Positions 33,401 to 42,500 of a stretch of DNA of 64,000 nt are shown piece by piece. The translations under genes were made by a program, and so were the position numbers. Within the stretch, counting starts at the first letter, position 1, and the number at the start of each line of letters is the position of its first letter. The stretch is from Gammaproteobacteria bacterium UBA7310 (lineage in GTDB: Bacteria > Pseudomonadota > Gammaproteobacteria > Pseudomonadales > Ketobacteraceae): assembly GCA_002471665.1 (NCBI GenBank), contig DKQK01000069.1, positions 186,390-250,389 on the forward strand, read 5' to 3'. The notes below the pieces were generated by a model. The model was not told where the DNA came from and did no database searches. It saw only the letters and a program-made list of their open reading frames with translations.

Positions 33401-33599
33401 GTAAAGTGGCGCCACCACCGGATTCCACCACTTTGGTTTCACTGAGAAAATCGATGACTGCCTGCTTATTGTCAATGAGATTCTGCTTTAACTCCGGCGT
33501 CAGTGCGCCTTTGGGTGCCTTGAATTTTAACTGGCCCTCTTCTACCCAAAGCTTGATTCCCACGGCCCCCATCTTGGCCATCAACTCATAAACTGTCAT
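24438..33599 (-). CDS. NRPS, two C-C'-A-PCP modules, residues 6-7
   Basis: 3053 residues. The ATG at 33599 overlaps the TGA of the preceding synthetase (ATGA), implying translational coupling. Domain order: TubC docking (1-55), C (HHIVTDGWS near 209), C' (HHSVFDGIS near 665), A (near 1120), PCP (FFESGGHSLL near 1497), C (HHIVSDGWS near 1692), C' (NHIILDGAG near 2150), A (near 2607), PCP (FFDLGGHSLL near 2985). Both modules have the extra C-like domain between C and A. Pocket codes read by eye are DLKNVGSDVK and DLKNIGSDVK, substrate unassigned. There is no epimerization domain. The acidic C-terminus (SAEESGRDEGFL) should dock onto the TubC domain of the 22236 gene, so the order holds even though a diguanylate cyclase gene intervenes. 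Confidence 0.97.
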   Translation of the reverse strand: MTVYELMAKMGAVGIKLWVEEGQLKFKAPKGALTPELKQNLIDNKQAVIDFLSETKVVESGGGATLPKVDRQGFIPLSHAQQRLWFIEQLTPGSSTFHIPAALYLSGILDVEALQRAFLKLIQRHEALRTVFLLQGEEPAQVVRDIDHFPIPFESLMDLPEQDRMQAVKSKVEQEVRTSFDLSVGPLIRARLYKLDDNKHGLIVTMHHIVTDGWSMGVFVREISALYAAERMGAQAPLPELEIQYADFAAWQRDWLQGDELDRQLSYWRKALHAAPAQLALPFDRPRPALQTLNGATRTITIDEQLTARLRAVAREFDTTLYVVFMAAYKLVLSKWAQQQDLCVGMPVAGRTRAEVEGLIGFFVNTLVIRTDLKGNPSFRQLVAQVKDKVLGAQSHQDVPFEAIVEELNTPRNLSFSPLYQVALSLTSGDGTARKAVLGGLEIEPMPIELVAARLDLTMMLADHGDCVDGMLEYNTDLFNERTITRFIDHFCRALTLLCENLDQNIDAVQLYQEQDLLQLLAPEGSFDAALPLTPMQRDFCLDSLREPDSNRNAIGYHVNLPQVEARQVKAALQQVADANPLLRSRIVTCDVPGADPLYQLICVHREIELLEHDWSDIAVDEPQFMERVSALALPAWNIEAQPLVRYHLVRWSEARHCLIVAAHHSVFDGISKLRHFQQFVAAYNGEPVASTPLEEVRSWILNRMAVSDRNATLAYWRDQLKQHESVAVKRQQPGEAVSQNWTIGAEHYEQLVNFCQRHGVSQANYLRTLYTVALQQCFYHSEEFVLVDAGAGRSDANSQWIGCLFQFTPHVQHAITAGTFDELLIQNRQWKKSVGDAQFLSMLSRSELLSADALEFQFNYRLPEISRPLTLQGNEVVLQPMQPDNPGTVKLLVTPSDASVQIRLSYRENEFAGFQLLERMARVHEQILNTTTELNQHDWLFSEERDELLAIARGGSRPVGPTLLQRFSEQVARSPGSAAVIWDDQVLTYEQLDALSNQVANWLVANKITDQSRVAVCVSRNLTLVPLYLGVIKSGAAYVPLDSHYPAERLAFILQDSAADALISESCVLDRFTAGEASIPESTALLIVDNLEAALAEVPADGPAAAVNLDSLLYYVYTSGSTGQPKGAGVYQRGEANLLDWYQDLLQCDHNDRFLLMSAIGFDLTQKNLFAPLCSGGALVIPTAAEYDPDSLVADIEKHNVTVVNCAPSAFYPLLESAHRIRSLRHVVLGGEPIRLDIMGRWLAERGTNATLTNSYGPTECSDVVSSYSVQSIPPATESLPIGVPTPNTALYIVNKQGNLMPRGAAGELRVAGEGVGAGYWQRPELNAESFRPCPFSEGRWYRTGDICRLDEDGRYCYIGRADFQVKLRGLRIELGEIDSKLKILPGVQDAISLVRNDTLVSYVLTDTALDVDAAKAELRRLLPEFMVPASIVGVAVWPLTPNGKVDRKALPEPDFSGAAEVVSPRNESEQQIADIWCQVLKLPHISVKANFFESGGHSLLATQVVSRIRKAFNVELSVRALFEAPTIEKLVRYISTAASTSVADAPPLIALDPPNRDTLSFAQYRLWFVDQLNQGSSEYNLPSALKIKGALDIAVLDRVFGEIATRHEVLRTNFGECDGVPRLLVHEPQPWRSELIDLSHLDPTAQQQQVTHWVDEDAARIYSLQDDALFTTRILKLDEDTHILLLNMHHIVSDGWSLGVLVQEIEALYPAFAAGQGSPLPPLPIQYSDFAVWQRNWLQGEVLESLRRYWQDALRGAPDVLRLPTDKPRPKHQTFNGAHYQVTLGESLSARLARFCEQNDFTPFMVLMGAYQLMLSRYAGQQDICVGIPIAGRNRAELEGLIGFFINGLVIRTRLEDNPSVMDYLNQVKEVSLGAYAHQDMPADLLLDAIKMERTADTSPGAQVGFALQNVAQESLQAEMAGLSIETVPREHKTAKYELSLILQEGEAGLGGVFEYNTDLFEESTIARMTHHFLRVLDRFIDQPAQMVDQVQMVAVESLYDALAIDSGRYELRTLSPMQRDMVLDTLVQPDTLKNSLGYHFITDGEFDVDAWVAASKKLVQDHPLLRAGIVVSDLPYTDVAYLCIDKNGSVEPVIEDWTDRQTSDEAAAQQAQSLIWQPYDIAGALSQYFIFKLDRGRHLVVFRMNHIILDGAGMAVHLKHSIAYTQALRSGMPCQPAPDIFAQYVEDNRRRTDSAAVVAFWKQQSSSLEALDFAIPPSQKAQARRVEQSIRLTDQHWDRLQAFCTQHRITPSLYFKALYGLLINAYCRGEDDFFVSEVVGGRVGQQQRAFGNYFQVMPVVYPKELFRRDAKVGDLFSHIRQYRKSLRANANVSLLAQGRLLPQGRLNFMFNYYNFIPSMTLFGDAIKLKAYPQLQDGPVQFVVHQQDGWLELNLIYMADLFADLAFLPRLEQLSQQILDGVGNIGKLELRLPQEQVPPPTTAGQPLEMATVVHGFLRQKDLTPQAIAVRKGQEQLTYAQLHQQSDALAAILRQRGVDRGERVGICLDRGVDMLVAVLAVLKCGAAYVPMDSNYPAQRLAYILEDSGAQVLITQRCVRERLEDVLQGNAAQVLELDVDSAWRDAAADTSTTLPQPEDAIYVIYTSGSTGQPKGAEVRHSGEVNLQSWYINDLGLTAADRFLLMGAFGFDLTQKNLFAPLLVGGALVIPDMSDFDLEVIARTLESENITVVNCAPSAFYPLVEDPSKAGYPFPSLRYLILGGEPIRQEALLPWLKAGGCKLVNSYGPTECTDVVSYHVFDPARDSAVIPIGKAIGNTQLYIVDNADHLLPPGIVGELCIGGAGVGNGYLNRPELSQSVFQQNPYCSEGQWYRTGDLVRARPDGTIEYVGRKDFQVKIRGLRIELGEIEAALNGLPEVQDSLILVKNEQLVAYVIAPAGLATESVKARLRSSLPDYMVPASVVTLEQWPLTPNGKVDRKALPDPDHSGRPPYVAPRNETEEKLAQIWSEVLGVSDIGIHDSFFDLGGHSLLAARAVSKFRQAFEVDIQLRSLFELHTIADIAQYLDTMKWAAQTAEQQVGSSAEESGRDEGFL
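26325..27575 (-). other. Extra condensation-like domain C' (module 7)
   Basis: Residues about 2010-2425 of the 33599 gene. It begins LSPMQRDMVLDTL, contains NHIILDG (first histidine replaced by Asn, second kept) and FMFNYYNFIP. It lies directly between C and A. Confidence 0.8.
30800..32015 (-). other. Extra condensation-like domain C' (module 6)
   Basis: Residues about 530-933 of the 33599 gene. It begins LTPMQRDFCLDSL, contains HHSVFDG and FQFNYRLPEI, and ends before the A domain of the same module. It follows directly after a complete C domain with no carrier domain between. Confidence 0.8.
33596..33599 (-). other. ATGA start/stop overlap between two synthetase genes
   Basis: The plus-strand bases tcat at 33596-33599 read ATGA on the coding strand. 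The TGA ends the 46147 gene and the ATG opens the 33599 gene. This implies translational coupling of the two polypeptides. Confidence 0.95.
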
Positions 33600-36500
33600 A
33601 GAGAACCTTCCTCATAGTCGTCTTCGTTCAACTCCGTTACCTCCGCCGGCGCAATGGTCAGGCTCTGAATGATCTCAGCCAGAGCCGCTACGGTAGGTAC
33701 TTCAAACAGAGTGCGCAAAGGCAACTCAATACCTGTTTTTTGTTTTAATCTTGTGGCTACTTTGTTGATCAGCAATGAATGGCCGCCCAGATCGAAGAAA
33801 TCATCGAATACACCAACCTTATCCAGTTCCAATACCTCCTGCCAGATCTGCACCAGCACGGCTTCCGTCTCGTTGCGGGCCGCAACAAACTCGTTGGCGA
33901 CGAAGTCTTCTGGCGTTGGCTCAGGCAAGGCGCGGCGATCCACTTTACCGTTGGGGTTCAGTGGCAGTGCGTCCAACATAACGATGGCACTGGGCACCAT
34001 ATAGTCGGGCAAGCTTTGTTTTAACTTGGCTTTCAGCTCGGCAACGGATCGTGGCTCCATCGTCGGCTGTTTTTCACAATACGCCACCAGCTGCTTTGAA
34101 CCATTAGCCAGCGCCCGTACCACCACTGTGGATTCGCGCACGGAATCCAGAAGATTGAGTGCAGTCTCAATTTCACCCAACTCAATGCGGTAACCCCGAA
34201 TCTTAACCTGATCATCAACACGGCCTGAGATCTCCAATGCGCCATCAGCCAACAGACGCCCCAGGTCACCGGTTTTATACAGGCGCTCACCGGGTTTAAA
34301 CGGGTGCTCGATAAACGCGGACGCGGTCAGATCATCACGATTAAGATAACCGTCCGCCAATCCCATGCCTCCCACATAGATCTCGCCGTTGACACCAATG
34401 GGTACGGGTTTGAGGGCATCATCCAATACGTACAGCGAGCTGTTGGCCAGGGGGCGTCCGATGGGTATGGTGGTGGAGCCGGGCAGCACATTCTTCACCT
34501 CATACCAGGTAGAGAACGTCGTGTTTTCAGTGGGGCCATAAACATGCAATAAATGCTTTGGTCCCACTCCGGAATCGATCACTGACTTGACCTGATTAGG
34601 GTCGCAGGCTTCTCCACCAAACAGGCAATAGTCCAACCCGGAAAACACACTCAGTTGCTCTTTGGTCAGCGCGTTAAACAGCGCAGTGGTAATAAAGAGA
34701 ATGTTAATGCGTTCCTGAGCGATGGCCGCAGCGAATCGCCCGGCATCCAATGTGGTTTCACGATCGAAACAAACAATGGTGCCGCCATTCAGCAAGGCAC
34801 CCCACAGCTCAAAGGTGGCCGCATCGAAGGACACGTTGGATGCATGCCCCATACGGAGTCCGGGTGTCAGCTCAACGTAATCCGTATTCAACACCAATCG
34901 GGACACCGCCACCTGGGGTACGCACACGCCTTTCGGCTTACCGGTGGAACCCGAGGTATAGATAACATACGCACGGGAACGACTGCCTTGCGACAGGCGT
35001 ACAGCAGGGTTATCATCAGACAGATTGGCACTTTGTTCCAGTAACGCATCCAGTGACAATACAGTCGTTGACACCTGAGCAGTCATACTGCGCATGCGCT
35101 CCAGATTATCTTCGAAGGTAATCAGCAGTGGGGTGCTGGTGTCCTCTACAATGTGCTCAATGCGTTCCTGGGGGTAGTCCGGGTCTATTGGAACATAGGC
35201 CGCTCCGGCTTTCAGCACCGCCAACATGGCCTCTACCATGGCCAGAGAACGATTAAAGCTGATGGCGACATCCTGCCCGGCCCTGACCCCTTTATCGATC
35301 AACAACCGCGCCAGTTTATTAACCTTCTGGTTAAGCTGTTCATAGGTTATCTTCTGAAAGCCATACTCCCAGGCAATGGTGTTGGGCCGTTTTTCCACCT
35401 GCTGCTCAAACAACTCCACCAGGGTGGAGTCCGATGCAAACAACCGATCGGTGTCGTTCCAGCTGTGAACAAGTTGTTGTTCCTCGCGCATACTCAGCAA
35501 CGGAATATCCGCAAGCCGAATACCTGGAGCGCCCTGCACTGTCAACAGCATATGTTCGATATGGGTTAACATGCGGTGGATGGTGTCTTGTTCAAACAGG
35601 AAACTGTCAAAGGAAAAGCGCAACACCAACTCTTTACCGGGAATTACAATCAGCGTGAGAGGAAAGTTCGTTTGCTGGAACGCATCAACGTTTCCGATAC
35701 TGAGAGATGCCTGTGTTTCTTCCAGTGTTTCGTCGATAGGGTAATTTTCAAATACCAAAATGGATTCGAACAAGGCCTGCTTGGAACTCAACTCACTGGC
35801 CTTATGTACTTCCACCAGAGAGCTGTATTCATAGTTTTTAACTTCGGACTGGCGCGTCTGTTGTTCCTGCAACCAGTCGATAAAATTAGCACCCGGTTTA
35901 ATCTCCATGCGCATGGGCAGCGTATTGATGAACAACCCAACCATCACCTCAATTCCGGGCAACTCCGGTGGCCGCCCCGATACGGTTGTGCCGAACAAAA
36001 CATCCTGCTCACCACTGTACCGATTCAACAACAGCGCCCAAACACCCTGCAATATTTGATTCAGGGTAATACGGTAGCGTTTGGCCACCTCCTGCAATCC
36101 TTTTAACAGACTGCCACTGATGCTGATTTCCATTTCGCGGTAGCGCGCGGCGCTGTCTTGGGTTCGGGACTTCAGATCAACGATGGCAGCGGAATTACGC
36201 ACCGGTATAGGGGTGGTGGCCGTGAACCCCGCCAGATAACTTCGCCAGAATTCGAACGCTGCATGCTGATCCTGCTTGAGCAACCAACCGATAAAATCCT
36301 GATAGCGAGGTGCCGAAGCCAGTGCCAACTCGGAACCGTCAACAATTGATTCGTAGGTGGCAAACAGCTCACCAAATACCACCGGCATTGACCATCCATC
36401 CAGCAGAATATGATGAAAACTCCATACCAACTGATGTTGATGGTCCGGCAGCGTCACCCAGCTGAGGCGCATCACGCCGTGACGCTTGAAATTAAAGCCA

Positions 36501-39500
36501 AGATTTCGGTCATCACACAACAGACGTTCAAATTTGGCCTGTGCCACAGTCGAGTCCAGCCCCGACCAGTCATAACGCTGAACATCAAGTTCAACACTGT
36601 CCAGAACCACCTGCAGCGGTTTGGCAAGACCTTCCCAAACGAAGCCGGTACGCAGAATCTGATGCCGTGAGACGACCTTTCGCCAGGCATCAAACATGGC
36701 CTCTTCGTTAACCGGACCGCTAATGGGCACCATAATCTGGTCGAAATAAACCCAGGACCCGGGTTCATAGAGCGCGTGAAACAGCATCCCTTCCTGCACC
36801 GGAGAAAGCGGCATGATGGTCTCAATCCCCGGCCTGTCAGCCAACTGATCCACCTCAGATTGCGAGAGGTTTGCCAAAGGAAAATCAGAAGGGGTATAGC
36901 CAAAATGACCACTGCTGCAATGCTCAACAATGGCATGCAACTGCTCCATATATTGGTCGGCTAAGCGGGCAACCGTATCCGCCCCATGGCAGTTCTTGCT
37001 ATAACGCCAGGCCAACGCCAGGCGCCCATTCTGAACACGCGCGCTGACTTCAAACAGATAATGCCGTTCACCGTTTGCCGAGATCTCATCACCTGTCTTT
37101 TCACTGGCCTGAGTTAGGAACCCACCCTGCTCCACCACCTGATCCAACTGACCAAGATAATTAAAGCTGATGGCAGAAGAAGAAAAAGAGGCCGGCTGTG
37201 TATCACTGCTGCCAGAGCGGAGATAACGATACAACCCATAGGTGATTCCTTTATGGGGAACATCACGCAAAGCCTGCTTTACAGATTTTACAACAGCGCC
37301 GATATCCGTCTCAGCTACAGATTCACCGGGACCACTCAGGCGCACGGGATAAATACTGGTAAACCAACCCACCGTTCTGGAAATATCAAGCTGTTCGCTG
37401 ATGAACTCGCGACCATGCCCTTCCAGATCAACCGACAAGGATGAGCGTCCGCTCCACTGGGTCAGGGCCTGGTACAACGCTGCCAACAACAAGTCATTGA
37501 TTTCCGTCCGATAGGCCCTTCCGCACTGCTTCAACAATCGTTCGGTGAATGATTCCGACAACTCCCGCTCGACCATTTCAACTGAACCGACATTGTTGGC
37601 TCCCACAAAATCCTGAGGCAAGGTATGGTCTGCTCCGGCGCTGACTGCGTCCCAATAGGCATAATCATCTGCCAGCTCACTGGATTGTGCCCACTGGGCC
37701 AGGGCCTCGGACCACTGCCTGAACGAAGTGGTCTTGGCGCCTAAATCTATCTTGGCGCCGCGAACAGCAAGTGCAATGGCGGATTGCAGATCTTCCAGAA
37801 GTATTCGCCACGAAAACACATCGATCACCAGATGGTGGACAATGATGGCGAGGCGAGCCGGTTCTGAATCACCCAAATCAAAGTATATAAAACGTGCCAA
37901 CGGCCCGTTCTTCAGGTTCAACGACGACTGCGCCTGATTGGTGATGTGCTCTATTTGCTCGGCACGTAAATTACCCGGCAACCCGGACAAATTGACAACT
38001 TCAAAAGATTCTGCCAACAACGTTTCAAGCTGCTCAACGTGGCTATAGTGCTGAGCCCACTGTGAATCCTGAACAACGAATCGCGCCCGCAGCATGTCAT
38101 GTTGATAGAGAACAGCTTCAAGGCATGATTCCAGATGCTCCACCTGCACCCGCTTATCCACCTGCAGCAGCAGCGACTGGTTAAATTGATGCAGATCCGT
38201 TTTCTGATTCAGAAAATACCAATGCTGGATCGGGGTCAGAGGAATTTCACCGGAAACCAGCCCCTGTTCCGCCAGCACAACATCCTGCAGCTCCCGTGCT
38301 ACTTCGCTCAACTCGGCGATGGTCTGATAATCGAATATCTGCTTGGCGGTAATGTGTATCCCTGCACGTTTGGCCCGACTGATAATTTGAATACTCAGAA
38401 TCGAATCGCCGCCCAATTCAAAGAAATTATCATGGACGCCCACTGTATCGGCTTTTAGAACCTGTTCCCAAATTTGGGCCAGCGCCTTTTCCTTATCTGT
38501 TCTGGGAGCCACGTACTCATATTCACCGGCTTTTTCAAACACCGGCTCCGGAAGTGCCCGTTTATCCACTTTACCGTTGGCGGTTAATGGAAACTGCTCG
38601 AGGACAGTAAAGGATGCCGGCACCATATGCTTGGGCAGATATTCCAAAGCCATCTGCCGCAGTGACTGTGCGTCGCCGGTGCCATCAAGTTTCACATAGG
38701 CAACCAAACGCTTTTGGTTGTCGGCGTCCAGCTTCACCATCACTACCACATCCTGAACCACATCAATGCGGCTCAGATTGGCTTCAACTTCACTAAGCTC
38801 TATACGGAATCCACGCACTTTAACCTGATCATCAGCCCGCCCCAGGATCTCGATATCGCCCTCATCGTTATACCTGGCGATGTCTCCCGTACGATACAAA
38901 TGGGCCGAGGATTTTGAAGAAAACGGATCAGGCAGGAAGGATGCCGACGTGCGTTCCGGGTCGTTAAGGTAACCCACGGCAACCCCGTCGCCACCCACGT
39001 AGAGTTCACCTTTGACACCCACAGGAACCGGTTGCAAAAATTCATCCAGAACATAGGCAGTGGATCCACTGATGGGCCGGCCCACCGGAACATTGGTTGC
39101 ATTTTCCGGTATAAAGGTTATGTCCTTAAAAGTAGAGAACGTAGTGTTTTCGGTTGGGCCATAGCCGTTTAACAGGTGCTTGGGTTTACACTGCTTTATC
39201 GCAGATCGAATGACACTGGGATCCAGCGGTTCACCGCCGACAATCAGATATTTAAAGCGGGAAATAATCCGTTGTTCCGTGGCCATATACATATTGAATA
39301 ACGCAGTGGTGATAAACGAGGTATTGGCCCCGGTACGGGTCATCTCCCGCAGGAATGCGTCGGGATTCAGAATCTGATCCTTGGTGAACAACACCATGGC
39401 CGCACCATTCAACAGTGGTGCCCACACATCGAAGATTGCAGCATCGAACGACACATTGGACACGTGACATACGCGATCGGTGGCATCCAACGTGAAGAAA

Positions 39501-42500
39501 TTGCTGTCCAACACCAGCCGTATCACGCTGATCTGTTTAACCAGTACCCCTTTCGGCCGACCGGTGGAGCCCGACGTGTAGATCACATACGCATGACGGG
39601 CGGGATCTGTAGAAAATCCCAGCAGCAAATTCTCGCCGTTTTTCAACTCAATCTGCGTGGCTTCCTGATCAAGCAGCACCAACTTGGTCTGCAGTGCTCC
39701 CCCACCGAGGATAGTAGTCAGCTTGTCTGCCAAATGGGAATCAGAAATAACCACGGGTGCCTTTGTATCCTGCAGCATGTATTCCACCCGTTCCACAGGA
39801 TAATCCGAGTCCAGGGGTACATAGGCGCCACCGGCCTTCAGCGTAGCCAGGATACTGACAATCATATCCACCGATCTTTCCAGAGCGATACCGACATAGC
39901 TGCCGTCAGTCACACCCTGATCCAACAAATAGCGGGCCAAGCGATTGGCGCGGGTGTTAAGTTGGCGATAGCTCAGCTCAGATGTGCCGGCTATCAGGGC
40001 AACACGGTCCGGGTGCGCTTTGACATGACGCTCAAAGATCTGGTGCAAACATAAATTGCGGGGGTAGTTGGCCGCAGGGGGATTCCACTCATGGAGCACC
40101 TGTGCCCTTTCCACTTCACTCAGCATGGGAAGACGCAAGAGAGGCACATCAGGCTGCGACAGAATACCGTGCAATAGTGTCTTAAGGTGATCGAGCACCC
40201 GCTGTATAGTGGCGGAATCAAACAATGACGCATCATAAGACAGTTTCACCCGCAGTCGGTCACTGGGCTCCACTATCACAGTCATGGGAAAGTTGGTGTG
40301 CTCGATGGTGGTGATATGTCCGAAATCAATCAACTCATCAGCACTGTGTACCGCTTCCCCCACAGGATAGTTCTCGAATACAAGAATACTGTCAAACAGG
40401 CTTTGATCACCGGGCACATCCGATACCCGGTGAATATCAACCAGTGGGGTAAATTCAAACCGACGCAGGTCCACCTGCTGGTCCTGCATGGATTTAATCA
40501 AAGGCAAAATAGTACTGGTGCTATCCAAATGGATCCTGAGTGGCAGGGTATTAATAAACAACCCCACAATATTCTCTACATTGGCCAAATCGGCAGGCCT
40601 GCCGGATACCGTGGTGCCGAACACCACATCACGATCACCACTGTAGCGCGCCAGTAACACACCCCAAGCCGCCTGCAACAGAGTGTTCAATGTCACATGC
40701 TGATCTCTGGCAAACTGCTGCAGACGGCCGGTAAAGGCCGTATCCAACAACAGCTCGTTTTCAAGAAAGGTTTTCTCGCCACCGGTATTGAGGTTACGTT
40801 TATTGGGCAAGGGGGTTGCTGCTTCAAACTCAGCCAGGTACAGCTTCCAAAACTGCAGCGCATCGCCTTTGTCCACCGTTTCCAGGTAGGAGATAAAATC
40901 CTCATAGGACCCGGCCTGGGGTAAACGCGCATCCTCCCCTTTCATCAGCAGCCCGTAGGTCTGGAACACCTCACCCATCACCAGAGGCAAAGACCAGCCA
41001 TCCAGTACAATGTGGTGAAAGCTCCAGATCAGGCGTGAGCGGTTACCGGGCAGATCCACCCAGGCCAGACGCATCAGCCCGGGACGTTCAAAATCAAAGC
41101 CCCGTTGCCGATCTTTCTCCAGCCAGGTTTCCATGCGTTCCTGCACCTGAGCATCGCCCATATGACGCCAGTCAAGCTCAACAATTTCCATATCAATGGC
41201 CTGATAGACGATTTGCAAAGGCCGATCGATGTCCTGCCATACAAAAGCACTGCGTAAGGCCGGGTGCCGGTTCACTACACCACACCAGGCACTTTTTAAG
41301 GTATCGCGATTAACCCCACCGAGCACCTCTACGCTGAGCTGTTCGAAATACACGCCATCATCGTTGTCGAACAGGCTATGGAACAGCATGCCTTCCTGCA
41401 TGGGAGAAAGGGGGTAAACCGATTCAATATTGCGTTGCGCACCAATCAAACGGTCAATCTGTGCCTGGTTCAAACCTGACAGAGGAAAATCAGAAGGGGT
41501 ATAACCGTACACATCAGGCTGCACACAATGCAGTACGATCTGCTCCAGTGCCGCCATGTAATTATCAGCAATTTTTTCGATGGTCTCGGGTTTAAACATG
41601 GAACGACTGTAGATCCAGTCTACTTGGAGTTTGTCGCCCACTATGTGGCTATTAATACTGAGCGGATGGGGAGCCATGCTTTCGAGACTATGCTCATGGC
41701 CACGACTTTGCTCTGCCACGGTAAACCAGGGATTATTGTCCAAGATGGAACTGAACTGTCCAAGATAATTAAAAACAATATCCGCAGTAGGTGCTTGCTG
41801 TAACAGTCGGTTCTGCTTTTCATTGGCCAGATAGCGCAAAGCGCTGTAGCCGAACCCCTTACCCGGGATATGGCGCAACTGCTCTTTGATGGATTTGAGA
41901 TTATCCTGAACCGATTGGCCATTTTCATACTTCAAGCGTACCGGGTAAACCGAGGTAAACCACCCCACGGTACGGCTCAAATCAATCTTCTCGGAAAACG
42001 ACTCCCGACCGTGCCCTTCCAGATCAAGATAAATCTCAAGGTTCCCACTCCAGTCCGAAATAGAGCGGGCCAGTGCGGTAAGGAGAACGTCGTTTATCTC
42101 AGTGCGATAAGCCTGGTGTACATCCCGCAGCAACGATTGGGTAAGCTGTTCCGACAAACCAATGGAGTAGGTAACACTTTCCGCTACGGTGGCACTGCCC
42201 CCCGGATAATCAATGGGTAAGGTGGGCTTTTCCTTTTCAATCACTGTTTCCCAGTAATCGATTTCATTGTTAAGGTGCCCCAACTGAACGCCTTCAATCA
42301 ATGCCTCGGTCCATTGACGATAGGACGTGGTCTTATAGCCGAGCTTGGGCTCCTGTTGTTTCTGGGCACTCTCCAAAGCGGTATTAAAATCCTCAATCAG
42401 GATGCGCCAGGACACACCATCCACTACCAGATGATGCAGCACCAGTAAAAGTCTGCGTCGATTACCGGACAAGGTGAACAATCCCGCAGCCAACAAGGGC

